Of a stretch of 64,000 nt of DNA, positions 39,957 to 51,000 are shown piece by piece. This stretch comes from Candidatus Gastranaerophilales bacterium. GTDB lineage: Bacteria > Cyanobacteriota > Vampirovibrionia > Gastranaerophilales > JAILCC01. The position numbers and the translations under genes were made by a program. Positions within the stretch are counted from its first letter, which is position 1; each line of letters begins with the position of its first letter. The DNA is taken from assembly GCA_028696075.1 (NCBI GenBank), contig JAQVHS010000003.1, forward strand, positions 57,639-121,638, written 5' to 3'. The notes under the pieces were generated by a model. The model was not told the DNA's origin, did no database searches, and saw only the letters and a list, made by a program, of their open reading frames with translations.

Positions 39957-42551
39957 CTATAATAAACTTTTTTTATTTTCGTCTAATAACCTTAGTCTTA
40001 CTGCCTGATAATCTGCGTTACCCAACAGCAGTTTCATAAACTCATCTGCCCTGAAAGACGGAGTGTTCAATCCATCCTTATCACCCTGGGCGGCTCTCAA
40101 TACAAATTTTACTCTGTAAAAATCATCGTCTTTCTCTAGTACAATCGAATCAATGGATTTTCTGATTTCAATTTGTTTTTTTAAGCTTTTTTTGTTCGTT
40201 TTCTCAACGAGTATACTTTCGCTTGAGAGAACATGATTTATTTTACCTTCTAAGTCATTTTTAATCAAGTTATTTTTTTTAGGAACAAAAGCTTCGTATT
40301 CTGCCCAATGGACTGTCTTGTCTATGCTGTCTGATGATTTATCGAGTTTTTGGGCTTTTAAAACCCTTGAATCTTTATGCAAAACCAAATTTATTCTGCG
40401 CACCAATTCTTCGGGAGTAATATCCTCATATAACTCAATATCAGCTAATTCCGCCTCACCTTCAAGAAACAAAGGCAGCGCTACAGCCAAAGAAATCTTT
40501 GGGGTAGGGTTAAAACCCAGAGAATAGGCTACTCTTAAATCAGCCATTTTCACCGCTTTGTATATAATCCCTAAAAAGTCCAAATGAGATATAAACTTCA
40601 ATTTTCCTTTTTTAGTCAACTTGATTCTGTATCTGAAGACTTCTTTTTTAGCGTTTTCCTGTGTAAAATTATACTCTTTTTGCTCAGGGTTAATTTCCGG
40701 AATATTCTTGTTAATAGTTTTTTTTATTGCACCTGAACAAACGCCGCATTGCACACATTTTTCGTCGCAGGCAGGGTTTTGTTTATTTGATTTTGAATCT
40801 TCGTATTCTTTCAATAAGAAGTCTTTTGAAACCCCTATATCAATAAAATCCCACGGTAATTCAACGTTTGTATCAATTTCCCTGCAAGAATAATCATCGA
40901 GGTTAATGCCTGATTCTTCTGCGCTTCTTATCCAAACATCCCTGTTAAAATTTTCATTCCAGGCATCAAGATAAGAGCCGTTTTGCCACAGCTTCTCCAT
41001 AAATTTGCATAAACTTCTGTCGCCTCTTGCAAATACAGCCTCAATCTGAGATAAAAATATACTGTGAAAATTTAACCTTACGCCCTTTAAGAATTTAGTT
41101 TTTTCTTTCAAATAAGTGATTTTTTCTTTTATAAGTTCGGGTGAATTTTGCGCACACCACTGAAACGGGGTAAAAGCTTTAGGTACAAAAATAGAAACGG
41201 TTGCAGTGAGCGACAAATGTTTAGGTAAATTCAACTCTGATTTAAGCTCTTTTGCCTGATATTTTAATCGTGATAAAAGTGCCGCTGTTTCGTCCAAATC
41301 CTCAAAAGTTTCCGTTGGAAGACCCAGGATAAAATACAATTTTACGCTGTGCCATCCTGCCTTGTAAGCATCAAGAACACCCGATATGACCTGCTCTTCG
41401 GTCAGATTTTTGTTTATTGCATCACGCAGTCTTTGGCTTCCTGCCTCAATTGCAATGGTAATAGTGCTTTTTCTGACCGATTGGACTAAATTAGCAAGGT
41501 TAATGTTGAATTTATCCGCTCTTTGGCTTGGCAAAGAAACAGAGATACCGTTTTTGGAATGGTGTGAGTTTAAGCATGCAATTAAAGGTTCTATGCCGTT
41601 ATAATCGTTAGAAGAGAGTGATAAAAGAGAATATTCCTCATATCCTGTATTTTTAAGGGATTTATCAACCAATCTTACTATATCAGCGCTGTCGCGTTCT
41701 CTGACGGGCAAATTGACAAAACAGGACTGGCAAAAACGGCACATCCTGCCGCAGCCTCTTCTGATTTCAACCACAACCCTGTCATGAACGCAAGGTGATA
41801 ACGGAACGGGAAAATCAACGGGAAATGTTTCATCGCAAAAAACGGCATTGCGCTTTTTTACAACCGCAGGAGCTCCATCGTCAAGGGGTATTGGCTTTGA
41901 GAAATCGTAATTTGATGAATATAAAGCAGGAACATAAACTCCCTCTATTTGGGACAAAGCTGTAATAATTCCTTTGCGGTTTATGCCTTGTTTTTTCAGC
42001 TCCAGAATCTTTTCAAATACTTCTTTTATGGAATCTTCTCCGTCTCCGATTACAAAAACATCGATAAAATCAGCCATAGGTTCGGGATTATAAGCTCCTT
42101 GTCCGCCCGCTAAAATAATAGGCGAGTTTTCGCCACGCTCTTTTGACTTGACAGGAACATCAGATAATTCAAGCATTTTTAAAACAGTGGGATAACTTAA
42201 CTCATAAGATAACGAAAAAGCCAAAGCGTCAAATTCGCCCAAAGGCTTGAAAGTATCCACAGCATAAAGCGGTATATTATTAGCCTGCATTAGTTGCAAA
42301 AAATCCGCGCTTGGCGCATAAGCACGATCACACAGGATTTTAGGGTTAGCATTAAGTATATGGTACAAAATCCTATGCCCGAGGTTTGAAATCGCGACTT
42401 CGTACATATCAGGAAAAACTATACATGTAAAAAGCTCTACATTTGCAGGGTCTTTGGTTATACTTCCCTGTTCTGCGCCCACAAAACGGTATGGTTTTGT
42501 AACATTTTTCAAAAGAGAATGTATTTTACTTTCAAATTCTGATATTGACAT
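39957..42551 (-). CDS. B12-binding radical SAM protein (TIGR03960) fused to DUF2344
   Basis: An 864-residue protein. A cobalamin-binding-like N-terminal region (CIVFPDMYEVAISNLGHRI) precedes the radical SAM core with CGRMCRFCQ (Cx3CxxC, near residue 270). A second Cys cluster, NPACDEKCVQCGVC (~590-605), may ligate an auxiliary Fe-S cluster. The C-terminal ~220 residues are a TIGR03936/DUF2344 domain (RYRIKLTKKGKLKFISHLDF), separate in many bacteria and fused here. The family often sits next to RNase G, as it does here (33 bases away), and is suspected to modify RNA or ribosome components. Substrate unproven. Confidence 0.9.
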   Translation of the reverse strand: MSISEFESKIHSLLKNVTKPYRFVGAEQGSITKDPANVELFTCIVFPDMYEVAISNLGHRILYHILNANPKILCDRAYAPSADFLQLMQANNIPLYAVDTFKPLGEFDALAFSLSYELSYPTVLKMLELSDVPVKSKERGENSPIILAGGQGAYNPEPMADFIDVFVIGDGEDSIKEVFEKILELKKQGINRKGIITALSQIEGVYVPALYSSNYDFSKPIPLDDGAPAVVKKRNAVFCDETFPVDFPVPLSPCVHDRVVVEIRRGCGRMCRFCQSCFVNLPVRERDSADIVRLVDKSLKNTGYEEYSLLSLSSNDYNGIEPLIACLNSHHSKNGISVSLPSQRADKFNINLANLVQSVRKSTITIAIEAGSQRLRDAINKNLTEEQVISGVLDAYKAGWHSVKLYFILGLPTETFEDLDETAALLSRLKYQAKELKSELNLPKHLSLTATVSIFVPKAFTPFQWCAQNSPELIKEKITYLKEKTKFLKGVRLNFHSIFLSQIEAVFARGDRSLCKFMEKLWQNGSYLDAWNENFNRDVWIRSAEESGINLDDYSCREIDTNVELPWDFIDIGVSKDFLLKEYEDSKSNKQNPACDEKCVQCGVCSGAIKKTINKNIPEINPEQKEYNFTQENAKKEVFRYRIKLTKKGKLKFISHLDFLGIIYKAVKMADLRVAYSLGFNPTPKISLAVALPLFLEGEAELADIELYEDITPEELVRRINLVLHKDSRVLKAQKLDKSSDSIDKTVHWAEYEAFVPKKNNLIKNDLEGKINHVLSSESILVEKTNKKSLKKQIEIRKSIDSIVLEKDDDFYRVKFVLRAAQGDKDGLNTPSFRADEFMKLLLGNADYQAVRLRLLDENKKSLL

Positions 42552-42562
42552 TTTTTCCTGAA

Positions 42563-43567
42563 CTAGTTTGTGTAGATTTCTTCCCTTTTAAGCTTCCTGT
42601 TCATAAGCTTAAATATTATCTGGTCTATTGAGATATCGGTGAATACCGCTTCATATACGGTTTCTGAAAGCGGAGTTTCAATATTAAGCTTATCAGACAG
42701 TTCACATAAGGCTTTAGATGTTTTAACTCCTTCTGCGATAGCTCCCAGTTCTCTAAGGATGTCATCAAGTTTTTTACCCTGACCCAGCCTGTAGCCTACC
42801 TGATAGTTTCGGCTTAAAGGGCTGGAGCAGGTAGCAATCAAATCGCCTATACCTGATAAACCGTATAAAGTTGAAGGATTAGCACCCAGTTCCATCCCGA
42901 CCCTGACTATTTCAGCCAGCCCTCTTGTAAGGATAGCCCCTCTTGCATTAGCGCCAAAGCCGCACGCATCCACAAATCCGGAAGCGATAGCAACAACGTT
43001 TTTCAAACTGCCGCCAAGCTCTACGCCGGTAACGTCAGTATTTGTGTAAATTCTGAACTTATTGTTTACGCTTAAGAGTTCTTGTAATTTGTCCGCTACT
43101 TCTATATCTTTACAAGCTATACTTGCCGCAGTGGGCAGCCCTTTTAAAACTTCGCCCGCCAAGGTTGGACCTGATAATACCGCAATAGGGTTATCGGGCA
43201 GAACTTCTGCTATAACTTTGCTTAAAGTCTTTAAAGAAGGAAGTTCAATCCCTTTTGAAGCATTAACTATAACTTGGTTATCTTTCAGTCCGGAGTTTGC
43301 AAGCAATTCACAAACAGGACGTGTACCTGCGGTTGATACAACCATAAGTATAATTTTTGCATCTTGAATAGCTTCGGTCAAATTTGTTGTTAACTCTACC
43401 TTTTGAGGAAGTGTTACTTCTAAAGGATATTTTTTTATTTTTGTTTCCATAAAATCAGGGGTCATATCTTCCTGTCTGCCCCAAACGGATACAGTATCAA
43501 AATTTTTAGATAAAAGCCAGGCAAGTGTTAAACCCCAGCTTCCTGCTCCTAAAACAGCTAATTTCAT
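42563..43567 (-). CDS. gpsA: Glycerol-3-phosphate dehydrogenase (NAD(P)+)
   Basis: A 334-residue enzyme reducing dihydroxyacetone phosphate to sn-glycerol-3-phosphate for phospholipid synthesis. It has the Rossmann motif LAVLGAGSWGLTLAWLL, NASKGIEL, the substrate loop LSGPTLAGEVLKGLPTAASIA, catalytic Lys in LGGSLKNVVAIASG, and ATCSSPLSRNYQVG. The start is ATG 43567, with GGAGA upstream; an ATG four codons earlier overlaps that site. It directly follows plsY, which consumes its product. Confidence 0.95.
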   Translation of the reverse strand: MKLAVLGAGSWGLTLAWLLSKNFDTVSVWGRQEDMTPDFMETKIKKYPLEVTLPQKVELTTNLTEAIQDAKIILMVVSTAGTRPVCELLANSGLKDNQVIVNASKGIELPSLKTLSKVIAEVLPDNPIAVLSGPTLAGEVLKGLPTAASIACKDIEVADKLQELLSVNNKFRIYTNTDVTGVELGGSLKNVVAIASGFVDACGFGANARGAILTRGLAEIVRVGMELGANPSTLYGLSGIGDLIATCSSPLSRNYQVGYRLGQGKKLDDILRELGAIAEGVKTSKALCELSDKLNIETPLSETVYEAVFTDISIDQIIFKLMNRKLKREEIYTN

Positions 43568-43583
43568 ATAGTTCTCCACTCTT

Positions 43584-44207
43584 TTATTGTCTTACTTTAT
43601 TTTCGGTGCCGTTAAACAGCCTTTTAATATTTTCTCTATGTAAAAATATAACATAAATTGCGGTAATTGCACAGAATATCACATAACTTAACGGCGCTTT
43701 TGCAAAATACATTAAAAACGGAATAAGGAACATCCCCGCTATTGAACCAAGTGAGATATACTTTGATGTATAGCAAATTACACTCCATATAACCAAACCT
43801 ATAAGTGCGGCTGGGTAGTTCATCGCTAAAATAGCCCCCCCGCCTGTTGCAACTGATTTTCCACCGACAAAACCAAGGAAAATCGATTTGCTGTGTCCTA
43901 TAACAAGAGCAAATGCCACAAGTACAGGCAGTATATGTAAAGAAGGATAAAGGTTAAACTTCACTTCAAGATACTGCGCCAAAAGCACGGGCAAAAAACC
44001 TTTCATTGCATCAAGAAACATAACAAGAAAAAAGCCCTTTTTGCCAAGAACACGCTTTACATTGGTTGCACCTATGCCGCCTGAGCCTACCTCTCTGATA
44101 TCAGTTCCTTTAGTAAGTTTAACCAGCAAATAACCTGTGGGAAAAGAACCTATTATGTATGCGGCTAACGTAATTACAAAAATCCAAACAATCGACATCA
44201 AATCCAT
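43584..44207 (-). CDS. plsY: Acyl-phosphate glycerol-3-phosphate acyltransferase
   Basis: A 207-residue polytopic membrane acyltransferase that starts phospholipid synthesis by acylating glycerol-3-phosphate from acyl-phosphate. The three PlsY motifs are visible: IGSFPTGYLLVKLTKGTDIR, GSGGIGATNVKRVLGKKG, and GHSKSIFLGFVGGKSVATGGG (shown split). Five transmembrane helices are evident. It lies between der and gpsA. The ribosome-binding site AGGAG overlaps the der stop, 12 bases from the ATG, so translation is probably coupled. Confidence 0.95.
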   Translation of the reverse strand: MDLMSIVWIFVITLAAYIIGSFPTGYLLVKLTKGTDIREVGSGGIGATNVKRVLGKKGFFLVMFLDAMKGFLPVLLAQYLEVKFNLYPSLHILPVLVAFALVIGHSKSIFLGFVGGKSVATGGGAILAMNYPAALIGLVIWSVICYTSKYISLGSIAGMFLIPFLMYFAKAPLSYVIFCAITAIYVIFLHRENIKRLFNGTENKVRQ

Positions 44208-44214
44208 CTTTTTC

Positions 44215-45552
44215 TTAATCTCCTTTGTCTTTTCTGTTTTTGAAGAACAATCTTAACGGCGTTCCTCCAAAACCGAATGCTTCTCTTATTTTTTTATCCA
44301 AATACCTCGTATAAGAATCTTTTGCAAGTTTATAGTCATTAACAAAGATTACAAAATGCGGAGGTGCAATACCTACCTGTGTGGCATAGTATACCTTTAA
44401 CCTTTTGCCTTTAATGCTCAACGGAGGATTTAGAGCATAGGCTTCAAGCAAAACTTTGTTAAATAGCGCTGTAGGCAATCTTTTAGAGGTTTGCTCATAA
44501 GCGCTGTCTACAAGCTCAAAAATCTTCGTAACCCTTTGCCTTTCCAGTGCGCTTATAAAAATCATAGGTATATAATCAAAGTACGGCGCATCTTTTCTGA
44601 CTCTGTTTGTATATTCATTTATGGTTGCAGAATGTTTATTTTCTATCAAATCCCACTTATTCATAGCGATAATAACGGCTTTACCCGAGTCTTGAGCTAA
44701 AGCAATGATTTTTTTATCCTGTTCGCTAAACCCTTCTGCAACATCTACCACCACTAAAACCACATCGGCAGAATTGACAGCTTTTATGGCTCTTGTAACG
44801 GCAAATCTTTCAACTCCGTATTCAACCCTTGATTTTTTTCTGATACCTGCAGTATCTACAAGGATATAATCTTTACCGTTGATTTTGAGCTTGGAATCAA
44901 TGGTATCTCTGGTAGTTCCCGCTTTTTCGCTTACTATAACTCTTTGTTCACCAAGCAGGGTATTTATAAGAGAAGACTTGCCTGCATTGGGTTTACCGAC
45001 TATAGCTACTTTTATAACCTTTTCTTCTTCAACTTCTTCACACTCGGGAAGCACCTTTAAAACATCATCGAGTAAATCACCCACTCCGCCGGAACCATGC
45101 AGAGCTGATACAGGATAAGGTTCTCCCAATCCAAGTTCATAGAACTCATGGATTAAGGCTGTTTTTTCAGGAGCATCAACCTTATTTACGGCTAAAAATA
45201 CCTTTTTTTCGCTGCGCCGTAAAAGATTGGCAATATCAATATCAACAGGATTTACGCCGCTTTTTGCGTCGGTAATAAATATTATTGCATCGGCTTCTTC
45301 CATAGCAATACTAGCCTGCTCAAGAATTGAAACCATTATTTCGCCCTCACCCGAGGGGATAATTCCGCCCGTATCAATCAGGGTAAAGCTTCGTCCCGTC
45401 CATTCGGCTTTGAAATATATCCTGTCTCTTGTAACGCCGGGCATGTCATCAACTATGGACTCTCTTGCCCCGAGAAGTCTGTTTGTAAATGTTGATTTTC
45501 CGACATTAGGGCGTCCGATTACAGCAACTGTTGGTAATTTTTTCTTCTTCAT
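44215..45552 (-). CDS. der: GTPase Der (EngA)
   Basis: A 445-residue double GTPase for 50S ribosome assembly. Two G domains: VAVIGRPNVGKSTFTNRLL (~8-26), DTGGI and NKVD; then VAIVGKPNAGKSSLINTLL (~183-201), DTAGIRKK and NKWD. A C-terminal KH-like domain (~355-445) ends in FGFGGTPLRLFFKNRK. It is the first gene of the long minus-strand run down to the ROK kinase. No Shine-Dalgarno is seen; a TATACT box lies seven bases before the ATG, suggesting a leaderless transcript. Confidence 0.96.
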   Translation of the reverse strand: MKKKKLPTVAVIGRPNVGKSTFTNRLLGARESIVDDMPGVTRDRIYFKAEWTGRSFTLIDTGGIIPSGEGEIMVSILEQASIAMEEADAIIFITDAKSGVNPVDIDIANLLRRSEKKVFLAVNKVDAPEKTALIHEFYELGLGEPYPVSALHGSGGVGDLLDDVLKVLPECEEVEEEKVIKVAIVGKPNAGKSSLINTLLGEQRVIVSEKAGTTRDTIDSKLKINGKDYILVDTAGIRKKSRVEYGVERFAVTRAIKAVNSADVVLVVVDVAEGFSEQDKKIIALAQDSGKAVIIAMNKWDLIENKHSATINEYTNRVRKDAPYFDYIPMIFISALERQRVTKIFELVDSAYEQTSKRLPTALFNKVLLEAYALNPPLSIKGKRLKVYYATQVGIAPPHFVIFVNDYKLAKDSYTRYLDKKIREAFGFGGTPLRLFFKNRKDKGD

Positions 45553-45559
45553 ATAAACA

Positions 45560-45565
45560 AGTATA
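45560..45565 (-). promoter_or_regulatory. -10 box close to the der start
   Basis: On the minus strand TATACT (45565-45560) is followed by seven bases and then the der ATG, so transcription would begin at or next to the start codon. No good -35 hexamer is found 16-18 bases upstream, which lowers confidence. Confidence 0.35.
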
Positions 45566-45742
45566 AATTAAAAATTTTCATTATGGTAGATTTTTACAAG
45601 TTGTAAGAAATGACGTGTTTTGTAAAAAAATGTTAAAAACTTTTCAAAAAGTATAAAAAAAAAGACAATAATGGTTTTAAAGCAAACGTGGATAGCATGA
45701 TTTTTTGTTATTGAGACTACGGAAGTAAGATTTGAGGTCATA

Positions 45743-48052
45743 ATGAACCATATTCTACCCATTTCTACGGGGTTAAGAATTCACAATACTTCTCCTGTTC
45801 AGCAAAATACTCGTAAGCATGAGCTAAGCGCTCCTGACTTTAAAATACAAGAGCTCAGGGGCGGATATAAAGATTTGATATCCTTTAAAGGCGTTGAGTT
45901 TTTTCAAACATTAAAAGACAATTATTTTCAGCTCCCCGAAAAAGCAAATCCCGATGAATATCAATTAAGCGCAGCATCAAAACTGTTCAATAACAATGAT
46001 GTTTTGGTAACAGCCCCTACCGGTACCGGTAAAACAGCTATAGCGCATTATGTGATTACAAAAAATCTTAAAGAAGGTAAAAAAACATTCTATACCGCAC
46101 CTTTAAAAGCATTAAGCAATGAAAAATTCAGAGCATTTCAAAAAACCTACGGCAAAGAAAACGTAGGGTTATTAACAGGCGACGTTAAAATTAACCCGCA
46201 TGCTCCGATAATTCTTATGACCACCGAAATTTACAGAAATATGCTTTTTGCAAATAAATTTGAGCAGCAATCAGATATGCTTGATAACTTAAAGACAGTA
46301 ATATTTGATGAGCTTCACTATTTAGGAGATGTAGACAGGGGCGGAGTTTGGGAACTGGCAATTTTGCTCTCTGACCCCAAAACGCAGATGTTATCATTGT
46401 CTGCAACTATAGGTAATAACAAAGAAATTAACGACTGGATGTCAAGTGTAAAACAAAAAGAAAGCAAATTGGTTGATGTTCCTTCATCAAAAAGGCATGT
46501 TCCTTTGGTTTTTGAAGATTTAACGGTTACGTCAAAAATGATTAACAGTAAAAGCAGCAAATCCGGGAAATTTATCAAATCAGGCAGACACTCAAAATAT
46601 ATTTCACCGGGAAGCAGCGGTTCGATGAAAGGTACATCCGTAATAAGCGATGAAAGTTATTTTGAAACAGTAGGCATGCTTCAACAACAAAACAAATTAC
46701 CCGCAATATTCTTTATATTCAGCAAAAAACAATGTAAACGGCTATTGGAAAAATTATCGGCAAGCGGCATAAGATTGAACACTGCTTCTGAATCACAAGA
46801 AATAGATAAAATAATAGGAAGATATAGAAAAGAAGGAAAGTATCTTGGAGTTACGTTAGACAGGGAAGCTTTAAAAAGAGGTTTTGCAATACATAATGCA
46901 GGTTTATTGCCCACCCAAAAAGAACTTATTGAAGAACTGTTTCAGAAAAAACTCGTAAAAGTAGTCCTTGCAACAGAAACGCTGTCAGCAGGAATTAATA
47001 TGCCTGCCAGGAGCGTTGTTATAACCTCTTCGCGCAAACCAACTTCGCTCGGCACAGCTGATGATGCGGACGGCAAACGTGAATTAACTCCTAATGAATT
47101 TCATCAGATGGCAGGCAGAGCCGGCAGACGCGGTATTGATAAAATCGGTTACGCTTACACATTAAGCAGTGATGAAACTCAAAGTAAAAAATTTCAAACT
47201 CTTGTCAAATCACCGCCTAATGCATTAAAAAGCAGTTTCACTCCTGATTATGCTTTTATAGCTGAATATTATAAACATACAAAAAATGATGACGTAATGC
47301 TTGAGTTAATTGATAAATCGTTGTTCAGCTATGATGAAGATGAATTTCAAGCAGGTGAAAAATCAACCGAATTAAAGAATATTTTTGACCAAAAGAAAAA
47401 TATCCTAAAAATGTTTAACTTTATAGACAAGGACAATAACGTAACAAATAAGGGAAATCTTCTAAGCAGCCTGAAGGGTTACTACCAAATCCCCGTGATA
47501 AATACCGTTTATTCGAAAAATCTTGCAAATATGGATGAATTCGAATTTGCAGCTGCGGTTGGTTTAATGGCAAACATTACCGAATTTATGGACAAAAATC
47601 AAACTTTTAATGCTCCCGCTACTATGCCGAAGGCATCGGAGTTTTACCACGAAAGCACGAGGCTGAGTGATTTTGTAAAAACTCTGTTTTCAACCGTAGA
47701 TGACTATAACAAAAAAATAGCTAATTCTACAAAAGGATATATCCCCATTGCACCTAACAACAGTGTTGCAACGCATGTTTATGAATGGGCGCACCTGAAT
47801 AAAACTAACACTACAGAACAATATAAAAACTGGGGCAGAATGTTCTTCGGCGAATCGAATTCGACAATACGGGACGAAGGGACACTGTTTAGAGAAATTG
47901 CCCAAACTATAGATTTACTTAAACAGCTGCAGGAAATATCAGCTAAAGCTCTTGACCTTGTAAAAGATGAAGCAGGCATTGAATATTACGGAAATATGAA
48001 CATTTTGTGCCAAAAATCACTCGAATTGTTAACACAACCACCCATTATCTGA
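45743..48052 (+). CDS. Ski2-like DExH-box RNA helicase
   Basis: A 769-residue superfamily 2 helicase related to Ski2/Mtr4 and cyanobacterial homologues. Motif I APTGTGKTAIAHYV is near residue 91, motif II is DELHYLGD (~190), motif III LSLSATIGN, and the C-terminal helicase half has VVLATETLSAGINMPA and HQMAGRAGRRGIDKIGYA (~453-470). The C-terminal ~260 residues resemble the ratchet region but are shorter than in Mtr4. The first ~50 residues are an unstructured leader ending in DLISFKGVE, an FKG motif also found in the last gene of the window. It probably unwinds structured RNA for decay. GAGGT precedes the ATG. Confidence 0.9.
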   Translation: MNHILPISTGLRIHNTSPVQQNTRKHELSAPDFKIQELRGGYKDLISFKGVEFFQTLKDNYFQLPEKANPDEYQLSAASKLFNNNDVLVTAPTGTGKTAIAHYVITKNLKEGKKTFYTAPLKALSNEKFRAFQKTYGKENVGLLTGDVKINPHAPIILMTTEIYRNMLFANKFEQQSDMLDNLKTVIFDELHYLGDVDRGGVWELAILLSDPKTQMLSLSATIGNNKEINDWMSSVKQKESKLVDVPSSKRHVPLVFEDLTVTSKMINSKSSKSGKFIKSGRHSKYISPGSSGSMKGTSVISDESYFETVGMLQQQNKLPAIFFIFSKKQCKRLLEKLSASGIRLNTASESQEIDKIIGRYRKEGKYLGVTLDREALKRGFAIHNAGLLPTQKELIEELFQKKLVKVVLATETLSAGINMPARSVVITSSRKPTSLGTADDADGKRELTPNEFHQMAGRAGRRGIDKIGYAYTLSSDETQSKKFQTLVKSPPNALKSSFTPDYAFIAEYYKHTKNDDVMLELIDKSLFSYDEDEFQAGEKSTELKNIFDQKKNILKMFNFIDKDNNVTNKGNLLSSLKGYYQIPVINTVYSKNLANMDEFEFAAAVGLMANITEFMDKNQTFNAPATMPKASEFYHESTRLSDFVKTLFSTVDDYNKKIANSTKGYIPIAPNNSVATHVYEWAHLNKTNTTEQYKNWGRMFFGESNSTIRDEGTLFREIAQTIDLLKQLQEISAKALDLVKDEAGIEYYGNMNILCQKSLELLTQPPII

Positions 48053-48095
48053 TTTTTTGCTAGTATAAAAACAGGCATAAAATTGATAAGAAATA

Positions 48096-51000
48096 ATGTT
48101 AATATTTTCAAACGAACCGCAGCAGCAAATTGATTACATTGCAAAAAATGTAATTGAACTTTTAAACAACGGAGTGCAAAGTTCAAAAATCCTTGTGCTG
48201 GCTCAAAACAGCTTTATAAAAGAAAAAATTCTGACCCAAATTAATGAGGAGATTTTCTCCAAAGAATGCGGCATTTCCACTCTAAAAGTGTATTCTTTTT
48301 CGGGAATAGTATATAACTCGATAGCAAAAAACTGGATTACACTGGAAAAAATCTTATCAAAGGACAATTTTTACCCTATGCCGCTTTTATGCGGATTGGA
48401 CAGCGCTCAATATTTTCTTAAAAATATTATAAAAGAAGAAGACTTCAACGATTATTTTTCAAAAAATAATCTTATGCACCAGCTTTTAAGAAGGTATAAG
48501 CTTATTATAGAAAACCGGCTTTCGCCAAAAGAAGTTGATGAAAAATCAATCATATTAAACGAGTCCTTCGCCAAAAGTGCAAAGTCAACCCTAAATACCT
48601 ATAAAAATATATCTTCCAAGGCAAGGATTTTTGACAACCTCAAACAAATGAGCGCTTTTGCTTATTTAATAGAGAATAATTTAATTAATGATTTTGATGG
48701 GATTGAATACTTTTTTGTACAGGGGGCTGATGAATATAACTATGCCGCATATAAATTTTGCGAATATATGCTCTCTAAACCCGTAAAGTATTGTATTTTA
48801 GCAGACCCGAAAGGCTGCTCCAGAATGGGGTATCTCTGCGGGTATGAAAATTTCACAGATGATATAATGAAAAGCTTTAATCCTGAAATAATTGAATTTA
48901 AAAATAAGTCTAAAACCCGAGATGACGCTCAAAAGCTCTTTGAAAATATAATAAATACCGAACATAATATTTTAGAAAATTTTGAAACAGCTTCAGCTCG
49001 TCTAAAGCTCGAAATGCTTGATGAAGCTTCGGTAAAAATAACAAAACTTATCACAAAAACAAAAGCCGCACCTTGCGAAATAATTGTTGTCATCCCTGAT
49101 TTTGACGAGGTAAGTATTTATTCTCTGCAAACCGCCCTGCATAAACATCACATAAATACACAGGTATTTGCGGGGAATGAAAAAATAACCGATGATATTT
49201 TGGTATCTGCAACGCTTAGCGTTCTTTCTCTTATAAATCCGGAGCAGGGAATTGACCCGGGTATTTTTGAAATACGAAGACTTTTGAATGGACTGCTGAA
49301 CATACCAATTTTTAAATGCGGAGAAATCGTAAAATATTTTGCCAAACATCACAAATTACCCGCTATGGAAGGTGATATTTATAACTCTTACAATACGCTT
49401 TTAAATCTCATTACGGATGATGAAGTTAAAACCCAAAAACTCTCCGAACAATTTATAAAAATATTTGAAACTCTTTTAGCCCCCAATGCCCCTATACCTC
49501 ACGACTTTGAATGTATTAACCTGCTTTTAAAGTCCATAGAAGAATATGAAAAAATAAAAGAGAGTTTAAATTTAACGGATTTAGACTGGCTTAACCATAT
49601 AAAAAGCTCTATAGTATCTGAAACCCCGTCAAAACCCGCTCAAATCCAGCCTGACAGTGTAATTATTGCAACACCGCAAAAAATAATTGATTATAACCTT
49701 ACGTCAGATTATCAAATTTGGCTTGACGCTTCATCAAGAAACTGGGTAAAAGAAGACACGGGAACTATCTACAATGCATGGGTTTTTCAGAAAAATTCCG
49801 ATATTAAAAATTACACAAGTGAATTAAACGCCGAATTGACCATCAAAAAAACAGCTCATACTATGAGAAAACTAACCCTTTGTGCTAAAGAAAAAATATT
49901 TGTATACACGAGTGATTTTGATTCGCAAGGAAGAGAAAATAACTCGGGGATTATAGAATATATTCTTCCTGAAGATATTAACCGTTATGAGTTTAACTTT
50001 GTTCCGAGAGATGACCAGAAAGAAATATTCAACTACAAAGAAGGTTCCCTTGCGGTTCCTGCGGTACCCGGGGCAGGCAAAACCACCGTTATGCTGGCTT
50101 TAACAATTAAACTGATGCAAGAAGGCATCAATGCCAAAAATCTACTCATTCTTACCTATATGGAATCCGCCGCAAGAAATTTCCTCGCTAAAATAAAGAA
50201 AATAACCAACAACGCCGCTAATTTGCCCAATATAAGCACTATCCATGCTTTAGCCTACAAAATCCTGCTTGAAAATGACCATTTTACTCTCGTAAATTTA
50301 AGCAGTAATTTTTCAATTTGTGATGACAGCCTGCGCTCTTCAATAATCAGAGATATATGTGTAAGGTGTTTTCCCATTGGCGAGCCTGATTTTGAAGATT
50401 GGATGAACTTGCAAAGCACAGGTATTTCAAAAGCTAAAACAAGGCAAATCAGCCTTGATAATTCAGACCTGACTGTAAAAGAATTTAAAATAATATATGA
50501 TGAATACCAAAAAATGTTGAGAGAGCTTGAACTCGTTGATTATGATGACCTTTTGATTTTAGCTATAAAGCTGCTTCGCGACTTCAAAGACGTCAGAGAA
50601 TTTTATCAGGAAAAATTCATGTACGTAATTGAAGATGAAGCCCAAGATTCAAGTGCAATCCAGCAGGAATTTATAACCCTTTTAAGCGGTAAATACAAAA
50701 ATCTCATACGCTGCGGTGATATAAACCAAGCAATAACAGGGACTTTTAGCGAGGCTGATATTACAGGGTTCAAAGATTTTATTTCCAAAAGTAAAAAAGT
50801 TGAAATGCACCGTTCTCAAAGATGTACAAAACAAATATACGAACTTGCCAATAATTTTATAAACTATTCAAAAACTATCCCCGTATACCAAGATGCCTTC
50901 TACAATATTAAAATGGCGCCGGTAAAAGGTAAAAACCCAAAAGTACAAAACCCGATTTCTATAAAGAAGTTTGAAGAAAATTTTATGGAAAAAGAGTTTG

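Noticed and set aside
48096..50040. AddB-type Fe-S nuclease in the giant helicase
   Set aside because: No PD-(D/E)xK nuclease motif and no four-Cys cluster could be seen in either half.
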